From: Chaetoderma sp. LZ-2023a
Lineage: Eukaryota; Mollusca; Caudofoveata; Chaetodermatida; Chaetodermatidae
Assembly (NCBI GenBank): GCA_034401795.1
Contig: CM067369.1
Span: 185,382,936-185,446,935 of the forward strand
Direction: 5' to 3'
DNA: 64,000 nt
Below, piece after piece: positions 39,631 to 51,499 of the stretch. The translations under genes were made by a program, and so were the position numbers. Every line of letters begins with the position of its first letter. Position 1 is the first letter of the stretch. The notes below the pieces were generated by a model. It did not search any database. It saw only the letters and a program-made list of their open reading frames with translations, and was not told the origin of the DNA.

Positions 39631-39770
39631 TTTTCTTATATATAACTATATTTGATTGAGGTATGTTGGAGCGTGGGCGTTCTTGGCGAAAAAATACTTA
39701 TCCGTCACCAAGGGAACGCCCATGCGAGCTATTGTTTTAGCCGAATCAGGTAGTGAAATAAAGAAAAAGC
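39390..39770. other. hairpin-rich segment before the 3' LTR
   Basis: Three stem-loops: CCCAGC/GCTGGG with a TATT loop (39398-39413); TGGATAGC/GCTATCCA with a GAAA loop (39500-39519); and a stem of about 16 bp with one bulge between 39671-39686 and 39708-39725 (core GGGCGTT/AACGCCC). An (AT)n run of about 38 units (39553-39629) separates the second and third. Confidence 0.7.
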
Positions 39771-40024
39771 ATGCACCACGAAATAAAACAAGCAAAAAAA
39801 GAAAAGACCTGGAAAAATAATTCCGGGTCAAAAATGAAAACTAAAAGTATGCCTCCCTCCCAAACTCTTTCACACCTCTATGTGCACTTCTCTAATGACT
39901 ATGTGTCTCTCGTGTCACTACCCCTCTCAGCTACATGCCTACTCGGGAAGTCTATAATTCCTGCCTAGCATGCTCCCGTGTGTTCGATCTGCGAAGCGTT
40001 GATCGTTTGTCACAGGTGTCAAAC

Positions 40025-40037
40025 TAGGAGGGGGTGG
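40025..40037 (+). promoter_or_regulatory. polypurine tract
   Basis: AGGAGGGGGTGG lies directly before the 3' LTR start TGTAGC, the expected place for plus-strand priming. Confidence 0.75.
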
Positions 40038-43000
40038 TGTAGCACGGATCGACCGGCGGGTACGGACTGTCCCAGCTAGGCTGGGTACGGGACGACTGTT
40101 CTTGGTGCATACCAAGCACGCACGCCTGAGTAGGATAGTATGTATGTAGAAAGCCCTATAAGAGAGGTTTTGTTAAAACGGCTAAGTCTGTAAGAATGTG
40201 TAGCGCGCATCAGGGCTTCCCTGGCAACACGTGTCAGCATTGGGAGAGAGTGTATGCTTATAGTGTACCGAGTTGGTACTGGTGATTTCTTCAAATCACA
40301 CTATTCTCATCAAGCATGGTAGGAATCAGGACCAGAATGAAACGAGGATTACAGAACTTTTTACCTTTTTAAAATCGGACCAGAATTGGCCGAGTTATGA
40401 TTAAAACGTTTGCTTAAATTATCTTTAAAATATGGCTTTGACGTCGTAATCGCGTGTATGTATTAAATGAATGTGGAATGCGCTGTTCATGTGATAGCCA
40501 CGTCACCATTTCTAGCTGCACGCTGATTAGCTATTGGTCGCCCTCTGATTGGCTGGAGCGTCCTGCCTCTGATGTCACGAGTAGTCGAAAAGGAGCCAGA
40601 AATCAAGAATCGAGAGCACTTCAGCATGGAAGCTGACACAGTCAGCAAGACTGCTGGACCAGCGTAGTGTTAGATGCGGGAGAACTGCTAACTGACTGTG
40701 GTACCTACACCACAGCAGTGCCCTTAGGAATTGAGATCTCCTGCGCCAGTGAGCAGTCCTGCACATCTGCGATACAATTTTGGAAGCTCCCGGATGGCCA
40801 TCCGGGGGCAAAATAAATTAATATAATAACTCTCATTTCCGGAACTTTCACAGAGGAGTTTCCTACTGATGGGCCTTGCGGGACCGATGTAATACTACAT
40901 GATGTAGAGCTGTACCCAGTTTAATGTACATGCATATTTAATTACAACTATAGCCCTCCATATTAATGGGCAACTTTCAAACTACCATCGCTGGACGGAA
41001 ACCTTATAACAAACTATGTAAATTATGTATCAGGTATTCTGATTGTCTAGTGGACATCTTTCCATAACTGTTTTTTTCACCATCTTGAGGTTGAGCCGCA
41101 TTAACAGTCTGCATGCGGAAATCTTCCCTGCATTCAGGATTGTGCCATCTCGTGCTACACAATGGTAGCGTATCAATTTCCGTGATTTATGGACTCTTAC
41201 TGTACCGATGACCAATAGGTACTCAAGTAACTATACTATTGTGCATTTCATTATTTCCGTAAAAAGTACTGATGACTAATAGGTACCTACGTGGTCTTTC
41301 CGACCACATTTTTATGCTTTCTGCTCGCTATTGTATATATTATCCTTATTTCCGTGTGCTCTCAACTAACAAGCACTGTGAGGTCTTGTGACCTGAGATA
41401 TCGTTAGCACTGTATTAGTTAGTTATGTATAGGGCAAGTAGCCATCCTAGTTATTATGTTTTGTTTATATGAAAACTCTAGGATGCCATACGCTAGGTAA
41501 TACTATACAGCAACATTATATCTGCAACACTATATTCCCACAGCATCAATTTTACACTGAGGTCACTGATCGTGCTCACCATGCTCGAGCCTGACATGTG
41601 ACTGATTAAACCTGGCTATTCTAGCTCGATAGGATAGGTTTAAAGTAGTTAGAGGCAATCTCTCCATAAGAGACACATTGTGTACGCGTCTTTTCCGGCT
41701 GTAGTTGATATGTAACACCACACACCAGCTAGATTGTGTAAAATTGGCCAATTACCCTAGGTCCTCTTATTAATATTGAGTGATTGTCTCTTTCTGCGCT
41801 CTTCCAGCCGTATGGCTTAATAATTGTCTGGACTCCCAATTGACATGTTGGCAGGATCCGACTCTGGGAATCTATTGGGGTTTCCGAGAGGTGATAACTA
41901 AAGTATCGACTTACATACACCTCCCCCTGTATCTTCGGATACCGGTTAGTTTAGATTCCCCCACCAATGTGGGAAGCACTGCGGAAAAAAAATAAATATT
42001 ATGCAACACCGACATCCAGTGCATCTCTGGACATTCTGGAGCATAACCCTAATGGCAGGTGAAATGTTAATTCCGCAACATACGGGTGACGGACGAGACG
42101 CAGATCTCCATCCAACTCATTGTAGTGTCTGTGTGAGGTCTTAGAACCCACCACACCCTCACGGGAAGGTCACTAGCGATGGATATCTGTCTCCTACTCC
42201 CCACCATAACTACTATTGCGCTTTCTAAATCACTTTTGTGAACTGTGACCGTCCTAGTGATGTTATATATGGTTGCAGGACGATGGTAACCGGATCGTCA
42301 TATGATTCGGGAGCCATTTCTCCATAACATGTAAGCACGCTGTCTTTCTGAGGAAGATGATATGCAGCGCGACCTTCGGGAAACTGGGCATCTTCGCCAG
42401 TTAGATGTATATGTCTAAAAATATGTAGGAATCCCTATCATTTGCGGCCAAAGCTTGGAAACGTATCTAATAGCTAAATGCTAGGTTAGAATGCAGCAGA
42501 AGGCCCACATAAATAAAGCGGCAACTACCAGTACAGTATCTTGGAACCTACATAAGACGGTGACCCATGAATTCTTTGGAAATCATCCGACCCGTCTTCA
42601 CGTAAACCAGTGTACATCACATTAATTATGGCTTTACTAGGATTGACCAGCACACAGCTTTTTGTTTGAACAGAAGAGTGGCCCTTTTTCCAGCTCTTTT
42701 CCTCCGCTTCGGCGTTGAAGGCATTTTCCTGTGATGGAGGCCTGCGCGAGGCACTTTCCTTTTGCAACAATAACATTTTGTGTGTCTTCTGGGTATAATC
42801 GGTTTATATTAAACTATTCAAGTAGCTTCGTCGCGATGCTCCCTTGCGGGGATACCTCAGCGGATTTACGAATCCGTGTGGTACCTTCGGCGAGACTATG
42901 TAGAAAGAACACCAAATAGCTCTATGTACTGTATTATTTTACTCATTTACTTATTAGACGAATAGCATTGTTTGTATAGTCGTTATTACTTTTTAATTAT

Positions 43001-43288
43001 ATCATCATGTCTAGACTTTTAAATTAGTTAATGGACTGACATACCGGTGACACGAACAATTGGGATAAGACCATGAGGTTCAATCTTGGTGGTAATGGTC
43101 GCACGGCCTCACTGGAACGTTATCGTTCCACCGGCTCTAGAGGCCGTTCTTTGCGGCTTCCGGAGAGTCATGATACGGGATCCGTAACTCCGAGATCTGT
43201 AGCTAACCAGCCCTCCCGCGCATCATGTACATGCGGTGCAATTGAGTGGAGCAACATGATGGACCAGCACATACCCCCGCGAGCTACA
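40038..43288 (+). repeat. 3' LTR, 3,251 bp
   Basis: Starts TGTAGCACGG, ends GAGCTACA, followed by the ATCT target duplicate. Contains the promoter region equivalent (40540-40600) and a doubled internal word GTACTGATGACTAATAGGTAC-like at about 41205 and 41260. No long reading frame. It is uninterrupted, so it shows the pre-LINE state of the LTR. Confidence 0.92.
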
Positions 43289-43309
43289 ATCTATGACAAA
43301 TATGACTGG

Positions 43310-43520
43310 AATTGATTGGAATTGAATTTGAATTTATCAATACAGTTCAATTGAAATGATCAATTCCAAAATTAATTCCAATTACGGTGTCTTAAAATTT
43401 ATCAATTGCAATTCCAATTCCAATTCCAGACTCCTCAGATTTATCTATTCCAATTCCAATTCCAATTCCAGAATTGATTTGGAATTGACTGATCAATTCC
43501 AATTATAATCGGAATTGGCC
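43310..43520. repeat. AATTCC/GGAATT-rich short repeat, locus 2
   Basis: GGAATTGAATTTG, ATCAATTCCAAAATT, CAATTCCAATTCC and finally GGAATTGGCCCC, the inverse of the GGGGCCAATTCC that opens locus 1 at 21258. It begins 20 bases after the Gypsy element ends. Confidence 0.8.
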
Positions 43521-43581
43521 CCAACCCTGGCATGCGCGCTACGCGATCTCCCGGACTCTGACGTTTTTTAGCCTCTCTTAT

Positions 43582-43624
<43 letters not shown>

Positions 43625-43633
43625 TATCAATCA
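43582..43633. repeat. (ATCA)n microsatellite
   Basis: About 12 ATCA units, the last ones imperfect. Confidence 0.95.
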
Positions 43634-43749
43634 CCTTCTATTTCTGTAAGTAGGCTACTAGCCTGTTATGACAGATTTTTAAAACAATTACATTTCCTTA
43701 TATATCAGCATGATAGTAATCAGTGTTTATGTCTGCAACATAATAGTTG

Positions 43750-45007
43750 TAATATACTCGTTGGGTAGCCCACAGTTTATCAAGTCTCCCCTCAAATGAT
43801 GCTATTGTTCATATATGTTCACAACTCTATACTTAAAGGAGTATTTTAGGATGTTTAAGCGGGGCCGAAGTTTATACAATTTTAAACTATGCCCTCTGAT
43901 TATAGATTCTTGTCTTAGTTCGAAGAAATAGCATACATCTGGGTCATACTTTTTTGTTATTATTTTGGAAGCTTCTATAATGTCGCCTCCTAATCTACGA
44001 TATGCAAGTTCTGGTATATTAAGTTTTCTAAGCCTCATTTCATAATTTAATTGTGACAATCCTGGGACAGTTTTGGATTCTCTGCGCTGGACATTTTCTA
44101 ACAAATCTATATGCTTTTTAAGATATGGACTCCAAACCTGGTTAGCAAATTCTAGATGTGGTCTTACTAGTGATGTGTAAAGAGTTTAGAATGTTTTTAT
44201 ATCTAGAAATACGAATGTTCATCTTATAACCCCCATTATGGAATTTGCTTTATTAACCTTATATAATATGTGTTTCTCAAAATACAGCTTACTATCAATA
44301 ATAACACCAATGTAATTTTCAAACTTGATATGGTTAATTGGTGACCCATTTTTAGTTGTTGTATAACTGTAATTGGTAAGAGTGGTATTACCAATTCTCA
44401 TAATTTTACACTTTTCGTTATTGAGATGTAATAGCCATTTATTAGTCCAGTCATTTAGTGAATATATATCAGATTGCATCTCATTACAATCATCTACTGA
44501 CTTAATGCCATGAAAAGGTTTGGTATCATCGGCATATAAATATAATTCATTAGTGTTGCTCACCACATCAGGAAAATAATTAATGTATAGGATGAACAGT
44601 GCTGGTCCCAGAACTGACCCCTGTGGGACTCCACTGGAAACCGGCTTCCATTCTGATGGTTGCCCATTAACAATAACCCTCTGGCTGCGATCTGACAAAA
44701 AGGTTTCTATCCACTTAATAATTTTGGGATTGAAATTATGTATGTTCAGTTTATGAGCAAGTCTCTGGGGGGGGGGGGTTGTACCTTATCGAATGCTTTT
44801 AGAAAATCGAAGTAAGCCACATCTGTGCTTTCACCATTGTCAAGTATATGTAGCCACTTGTCTATGACCTTCAAAAGTTGCAATGTAGTGGATCTACCTG
44901 GGATAAAACCAAATTGGCAGTTCATAAACAGGTTATTAGTTTCACATGTAGCATTAGAATCTTTAGTCAATGTTTCTAATAATTTGCAAACAATACTTGC
45001 CAAACTT
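43750..45007 (-). mobile_element. Jockey/CR1-group LINE fragment A
   Basis: Minus-strand order: RT fingers (45003 to 44746: FGFIPGRSTTLQLLKV, DVAYFDFLKAFDKV), palm and thumb (44698 to 44219: VSSGVPQGSVLGPALF, YLYADDTKPF), C-terminal part (44104 to 43802: NVQRRESKTVPGL, YRRLGGDIIEASKI). The YADD box is intact. A frame change sits at a run of C near 44766 and another near 44160-44220. The 5' end is cut at 45007, where LTR sequence begins; the endonuclease is missing. Confidence 0.85.
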
Positions 45008-46163
45008 ACACTTATATGGCTTTATACACATGGATCGTCCTACCCACGAGGCTCTGCTTGGAAAGTACCAGGTCCATCCGTTCCATACCCAGATTGACTG
45101 GGATACTGGTCCGTACCTGATCGGTTGATTCATGCTACAAAATCTGTTTCTCTCTCCTCACCATAAATAAGTTAATAGAATGCTTTGTAAACAAACGCTT
45201 TTGTAATGGAACTTGTCCCTGTCTTGTTATTTGTGGTTGTGCTGCAGTATGCAGAAGGATTGTGTTGCAGTTCTAAAACTACTACCAGGAAACATGTTGC
45301 ACACTGTCGGTCTGAGGAAAGATGCTCCGTGGGGTATTGGCAATGGTACCGAGCATTCTCGCCAGAAAGTCATACACATTAAAGTAAGCAGGTACTAAGC
45401 CTTTTGCAGCCTAAAAATATGTGTTTGGACCTAATATCTAAATGTTAGTCTAGGCCCTTGAGAAGACCTGCAGACATAAGAACGGCACCAACTAAAGCAA
45501 TATCTTTAACTCACACAAGGTGATGGTGCTGAATTGCATAGAAATCAGCCACCCCATCTTCACGTAAAAACGGCATGCATCCAACATCAAATGACTACAT
45601 TAGGCAAATCATATTACAATCTTTTGCAGTTCTTCAAAATAGGAGGGCGTCCCTTTTTGCCGCTCTCCTCCTCCGCTTCAGTGTTGTAGGTACTTTTCCG
45701 GGATAGAGGCCCGCGCAAGGCAATTCCCTCTTGCAAGCCAATAATTTTTGGCCAGCCTGAGGCAGTTTATATTAAACCAACTGATGTACCGTGCCTGGAC
45801 CCTCCCTCGCAGGGGTACCTTCCACAATACCCTCTATATATCGCTAGGATCGGTTAGCTACCTCTGGCGAGATACAAAACAACACACCACTTTTAGTTTT
45901 TATATACACTGTTTATAAAGCAGCAAACGAGTACCATTGTTTGGCTCTTTTCTTCTTCTTAATAGTGAATTGTGTCATTACCACTTTTCCATCTTTGGGA
46001 TGACAGCAAGACACACTGGTGATATGAACAGCCGGGATGAGATGGTGGTGTTCAATTTCCGCAGCAATGGCTGCATGAGATATGTGGCATCTACTCCCAA
46101 TCCCTGAGGTTAGCTAACCAGCGACACCTTACGGACGAGCCTCCCCCACCCCTGGTGGCTACA
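45008..46163. repeat. rearranged LTR of a related Gypsy family
   Basis: 45008-45139 is, on the minus strand, the first 130 or so bases of an LTR like the 3.3-kb one (ends in TGCTACA, the inverse of TGTAGCA; contains the inverse of GTGTATAAAGCCATATAAG). From about 45142 to 46163 the plus strand matches the last 1.1 kb of the same LTR (TCTGTTTCTCTCTCCTCACC against 42187; GTTTATATTAAACCA; end GGCTACA). About 2 kb between these is missing. Divergence is clearly greater than between the two LTRs of the giant element, so this is a sister family. Fossil. Confidence 0.75.
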
Positions 46164-46660
46164 ATACGCCCACACAATATGGAGCGCACGAGTCAAGACT
46201 GATGTAACCAAGATAGAAAACGTTCAGAAGCAAGCCACCAAACTGTTATCAGGACTGTATGACATAACATACGAAGGTAGACTCTGTCATCTAAAACTTT
46301 CCAGCCTTGTGTACTGCAGAATTAGAGGTGATGTGATCGAGCCCTATAAATTCCTACACAACAAGTACAATGTAGATCTCCAAGGACTGGTTCTGGAAGC
46401 ATCGACTAAAACACGTGGCCATAGCTATAAGCTCAAAAAGCACCAACAAACACATCACTACGTTCCCACACCTTCAGTAATAGAGTCATCAATAACTGGA
46501 ACTCTCTTGTTGAGGAAGCTATGTCAGCACCCACACTAAACTGCTTCAAACATCGACTAGACAATTACTGGTCAGTGTATTTATATAAAGTGGACCTGCC
46601 AGAAGTGCTCAGAAGCCAGAACAAACCAGAGTGTCTCGTCGGTGAGCAGCCTAACACAAC
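46164..46660 (+). mobile_element. LINE fragment B, C-terminal end
   Basis: Encodes VQKQATKLLSGL, then YCRIRGDVIEPYKFLHNKY and STKTRGHSYKL, the post-thumb region of the same LINE type as A, C and D, here on the plus strand. It begins exactly where the LTR ends. Frames shift near 46310 and 46500. No RT palm. Confidence 0.75.
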
Positions 46661-47340
46661 ATCCCCATAGGCAGTATCTGCCACAATACTGCAGTAAAGA
46701 TACATTCACCTTAAGTGGCCAGACCAGGTGGGCAAGTCGTACAAGTTCAGCCAACAACACAGCAATTAAAAGCTACAATCTTAAAAAATACTGATAAGGT
46801 CTCTCCGTCCTACCACCCTAAGTGATTACATCAGAAACAATGCCAATAGCTACTCAGTCATGTGGGCATGTTCTACCAATCTGCTTTACATACCTGTAAA
46901 AAATGATTACTAAACGTATTAAGACGTGGGTTAGCACTATGATCCAAATGGATAACGCTGTCTTGGTCCACGATCTATTACTAGTCTGCAATTACATACC
47001 TGGAATTCTCATCTGCAAACACTCATGCCAGGCGGGTTTACACTACCAACCCAAGGGGGCTCAAACCGCCTCCCTGGACGTCACAAGTACACTATTAATG
47101 TGGGTATGTCTTACCTCTTCAGAGATGTACATGTGGGTCTCACGTTAATATTAGCTAATCTACAACCAACATACCCATATACATCACTATAGCCAACCAG
47201 CCAAGTGTGAATATTGCTACTAGCACAGGGCGACCACAAGGAAATCATGGTGGTACCTCAAGCACGCAGATAAGCTACCATTCTAGCAAGTTGTTGCCAC
47301 AGTACAAACTTAACCCGTAATTAGTATCTAACGTAATATC
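46661..47340. other. unassigned sequence with satellite-like words
   Basis: Words such as GTGGGCATGTTCTACC (46861) and GTGGGTATGTCTTACC (47099) belong to the tandem repeat described next, so this is probably its decayed left edge. Confidence 0.4.
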
Positions 47341-48010
<670 letters not shown>

Positions 48011-48119
48011 GACCGTTGAAATCCAAGGTAGTTAACAGTTAAAATATCCATATCCTTTGGAACTGATGACTAGATGTAAATTATATATATTGCTAGACCA
48101 ATGCGACGTGCCAACGTCC

Positions 48120-49173
48120 AGTCGACCACTTTAAATCTCTTGTTGGTTAAGCCTTCTCAGCTGGAGGCAGTACAAGCCATATATCAAGTCCCTGCATATC
48201 TTCTCTACCATGCCTTGGAGCGGTTCTGTATGTAAACAATCGGGTAGTTTCTCATGTGTAATATCAAACAGTAGTTGCATACGGGAAGATGGATCATCCA
48301 ATAGGTGAGTGACGCCATGTTCAAACAACAGGTCTTCTAATCTGCCCAGGTGATTGTCTCTCACCTCATTAAGAAAATTAGACCTCAGCAGAAAGTGTTC
48401 ACGATTTTCAGCCTCTTCACGGCACAGTTTAAATACTTGTGATGACCTGCCAAATTTGGCCTCACGAGCTTGCAGATGCATAACACCACCCTTGCTTTTC
48501 TCATCTCCCAGATTGAGTCTATAGAGCTTTTCCAGACATAGGCTACAGTAGTAGTATCTAAGCTGCTTGTGGACAGAAACCTCACTGAACATAGCGGGTT
48601 ATCTCTTCTCTCTACCAACAGTTTCTCTCTCCAAGCATCATGAACCACAGGTTTTGAAACCCTTTTCCACTCAACTCTTGAGGGTAGATCAACTAACATG
48701 TTTTGTGCAGAGGGTAGGTCATACTTGTCTAAAATGCTGTTTGCATAGACAAACCAGCTGGATGAGTTGCTTCCCTTGAGTGCGAGTTGACGAAAGGCAA
48801 TCTGGTATTCCACACTATCCTGATTCTGCAGGCAGTTCCTGATAAGAGACAGAGTCCTCTTGTCAATCACTGCCTCGAATGGGAGAATGTCCATCAAACT
48901 GAGAACAGCCAAATTGGCGGTGGAGTCTGGAAGATTCTGGAATCACCTCATCTGACACCTCTGGAATAGTTCCAATTGCTGAATTTGTCTGTTGTTGAAT
49001 CTTGCAAGTTCAGCCCCGTATAGCAGCCTCGGGCAAATATATACTTTCCACAGGGATTGAATGGCGGTGGGATTCAGCCCATTTCTACCATGACAACCTG
49101 CTCCAAGCAGTTGGTACAAGCCTGCCGTGGCAGATTTAATCAAATCGCCAACCCTATGCTTATTGATAGAAGC

Positions 49174-49206
<33 letters not shown>

Positions 49207-49212
49207 ATCCAC
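48120..49212 (-). mobile_element. LINE fragment, post-RT C-terminal domain
   Basis: Minus strand, three frame pieces from 49140 down to 48131: NGLNPTAIQSLWKVYICPRLLYGAE, then LPFEAVIDKRTLSLIRN, IAFRQLALKGSNSSSWF, DKYDLPSAQNML, and finally CLEKL...FKLCREEAENREHFLL, a Cys/His motif. This arrangement is the long C-terminal region after the RT of L1-like or RTE-related LINEs that abound in molluscs and cnidarians. The RT itself is absent, and an (ATC)n run (49174-49205) marks the cut. The frame changes near 48560 and near 48935. Clade uncertain. Confidence 0.7.
49174..49205. repeat. (ATC)n microsatellite
   Basis: About 10 units between two LINE fragments. Confidence 0.9.
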
Positions 49213-49244
49213 AGAACATAAGCCTATGGCTTGTTATTGTTTTG

Positions 49245-50375
49245 AATTTATGTAGATTCTAGTCATAGTTATGGATTATTTCCCTATAGTGATTGTCCAA
49301 CTTTATTTTAAATACTTCAAGAGTATGTACCCTACAGTCTCAGCTGTTAGTGAGTTCCAGTATAGTACTACTCGGTTGGAAAAGAAACATTCACGAACAT
49401 CCTTAATGCTACGCTGTGTGTATAACCTAAGTTTGTGTCCCCTAGTCTGAGTATTCGTGGAGGGTGTGAAGAAGGTATTTTTGTCAATGTTGTATTGATT
49501 GTGTATAATTTTATATGTTTCAATTAGGTCCCCACGGATAAGTCTGTATTTTAATGGCATTAAGTTTAGCATGGTAAGTCTTTCTGGATAGCTGTAATTT
49601 CTCATTTCGGGTATAGTTTTTGTAGCTCTACGCTGGACCCGTCCTATTAGTTGGGATTGCCTTTTGAACCTGGGCAACCATATGCAATTACAATATTCTA
49701 GTATTGGTCTCACCAAGGATTTATAAAGTAAAATGAAGATGCTAGGATTTATGTGTCGAAATGTTCTCTTTATGATTCCTAGTATTTGGTTAGCCTTGGA
49801 CAGCATAATATTGATGTGAATGTCAAATGTTAAACTTTCATCGATATAGACTCCCAGGTCCTTTTCGCTTCACGACATTGCGATTGTCTGTATTTTGGTG
49901 GAATCTGTCATATAGTACTTAGTGATGGGGTTGTTTCTGCCAAAATGTAAAACGTGGCTTTTAGCTGTGTTGAAGGTTAGCTGCCATGTGTGTGCCCAGT
50001 TACATACATTGTTAATGTAATCTTGTATATGATGTGTTAGGGGATTACCATATATTTTCGTATCATCTGCAAAGATTTTGCAATAGCATGTGACTAAATC
50101 AGGCAAATCGTTTATGTATATTAGAAACAAGGTAGGTCCAATAACACTCCCCTGTGGAACGCCACTAGTGATATCTGCCCGCTCTGAGGATGTGTCATTG
50201 ATTTTTACCCTCTGCTTCCTGCTAGTAAGGTAGTTTTTGATCCACTGAACTATTTTATTCCCATTGGGTCCCTGCAGAATACCTAAGCGAGTCTCCTTAT
50301 CAGCTACCCTCAAGGGCTGAGAGTTAAATTCCAGCACAATATCCTTGCAAAACAAAACCAGTCTACTAGCAGTAG
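49245..50375 (-). mobile_element. Jockey/CR1-group LINE fragment C
   Basis: Minus strand, RT palm to C-terminus: 50355 to 49870 (TSGVPQGSVIGPTLFLIYIND, IFADDTKIYG) and 49806 to 49303 (SKANQILGIIKRTFRHI, RVQRRATKTIPEM, YRLIRGDLIETYKIIHNQY). Both lie in one frame with a single in-frame TGA between them near 49868, so this is the least decayed LINE fragment in the window. The FADD box is intact. The 5' end is cut at about 50375 inside the 0.4-kb tandem repeat, which continues beyond it. Confidence 0.87.
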
Positions 50376-50500
50376 TAATTTAAGCCACATGTACAATGCT
50401 AACTGAAATTTGGTGCATTATTCCACCCAACTGTCAGCTAGGTGGGTTAGGCCTACTGGTCATATGATGTAAATATGTACATTGTAAATTGTACATATGT
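50376..50500. repeat. tandem repeat of about 0.4 kb, right part
   Basis: TAGGCCTACTGGTCAT and GTCTACTAGCAGTAGTAATT correspond to words at 47796 and 47890, so the LINE pieces between 48.1 and 50.37 kb lie inside this array. Confidence 0.6.
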
Positions 50501-51193
50501 CAATAAACTATACAACCTATCGCACAAAAAGGAAAAAGCAAAAAAACGGTTAAAAAAGTAAAGAAAATACAAAAAATACCAAAGAACTACAACCACTATC
50601 GCACACTGCGCAACCTACGGTGTTGTGAAATTTTTTTGAGATCGATATTAGCCCTGTACGGACCTCCAACGTCGCAACAGATGATGATGATGATAATTAG
50701 ATGATGTTTGAACTGTCATCTCCACGAGCGGGTCTATGGATATCTAACTCTATGGGCGTTCCCGATTTTCACCCAGCATGCATTGTGTAGCAGGAAGTGG
50801 TCAATTAAAGAAAGAAATTGATTTGTAATAAAATTGACAGATGACTGACCCATTTGAGGTAAATTTCCTCATTTGAGGAGCGATAAGGACTTTACATCTG
50901 GGAAAATGGTAAAACAGCAGCGAAATGAATATTGTCATTTTATGTTTTATTCAAGAACACTCACTCAGATTGGTGTTTTAGTGTTTACTTGATTTACTAA
51001 ATGCGAAATCAAAAAAATTACAAATCAATTAATGACGAACACATGGAGTCGGTCGAGGTCACACTTTTACCGCTTATGAGTTCAGAAGTTTGTTTATTGT
51101 CTTTCGGCCACTCTGCATAGTCGTGAGGCTAATGATCGCTATTTATAGTTATGGTAAGTAATGTTGTCGAGATCAGAGATGGAACCGTTATAA
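50501..51193. other. unassigned AT-rich sequence
   Basis: An A-rich stretch at 50520-50580. No gene or repeat recognised. Confidence 0.4.
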
Positions 51194-51200
51194 CTTAATC

Positions 51201-51424
51201 CACAGGCCTTTGATTTTGAATTTTCGTCCATCCATCCCTCTACCACATATCGGTTGGTTTGTAGTCAGAAACGTGATGTCAGCGGGTTTTGACAACAAAC
51301 CAACCAATCAGCTTCCTGACAATGGTGCCCACAGATGAAGATTTCACACCTTGTGTATATTTATATACATAGTAGGGGGAATATGTGGTAGAGGGATGGA
51401 TGGACGAAAATTCAAAGGCCTGCG
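51201..51424. mobile_element. MITE, 224 bp
   Basis: Inverted ends: CACAGGCCTTTGA at left and TCAAAGGCCTGCG at right. After a 7-base extra word in the left arm, the arms continue as TTTTCGTCCATCCATCCCTC and TACCACATAT (51220-51250) against 51376-51408 inverted. CTTAATC flanks both ends (51194-51200 and 51425-51431). No coding content; the superfamily is not clear from a 7-bp duplication. Confidence 0.75.
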
Positions 51425-51499
51425 CTTAATCATCATAATCATAACATGTATTGTACAGCTTTTTAGGACATTGTATCCTATTATCAGCTAATTCAATAA

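Larger units (their letters stand above)
22909..43288 (+). mobile_element. giant Gypsy-type LTR retrotransposon with a nested LINE
   Basis: Complete outline: 5' LTR, tRNA-Lys primer site, gag with a zinc knuckle, protease-like segment, RT, RNase H, integrase, a long post-pol region, polypurine tract and 3' LTR. LTR ends are TGTAGC and GCTACA, and ATCT flanks both sides (22905-22908 and 43289-43292). The order RT, RNase H, integrase makes it Gypsy (Ty3) type. Without the nested LINE it is about 17.9 kb, far above the usual 5-10 kb, because of LTRs of about 3.3 kb and about 5 kb of post-pol sequence. LTR divergence by eye ranges from about 7 to 16 percent by region, so the insertion is old. The coding region is broken in many places (about ten or more). 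Confidence 0.9.
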
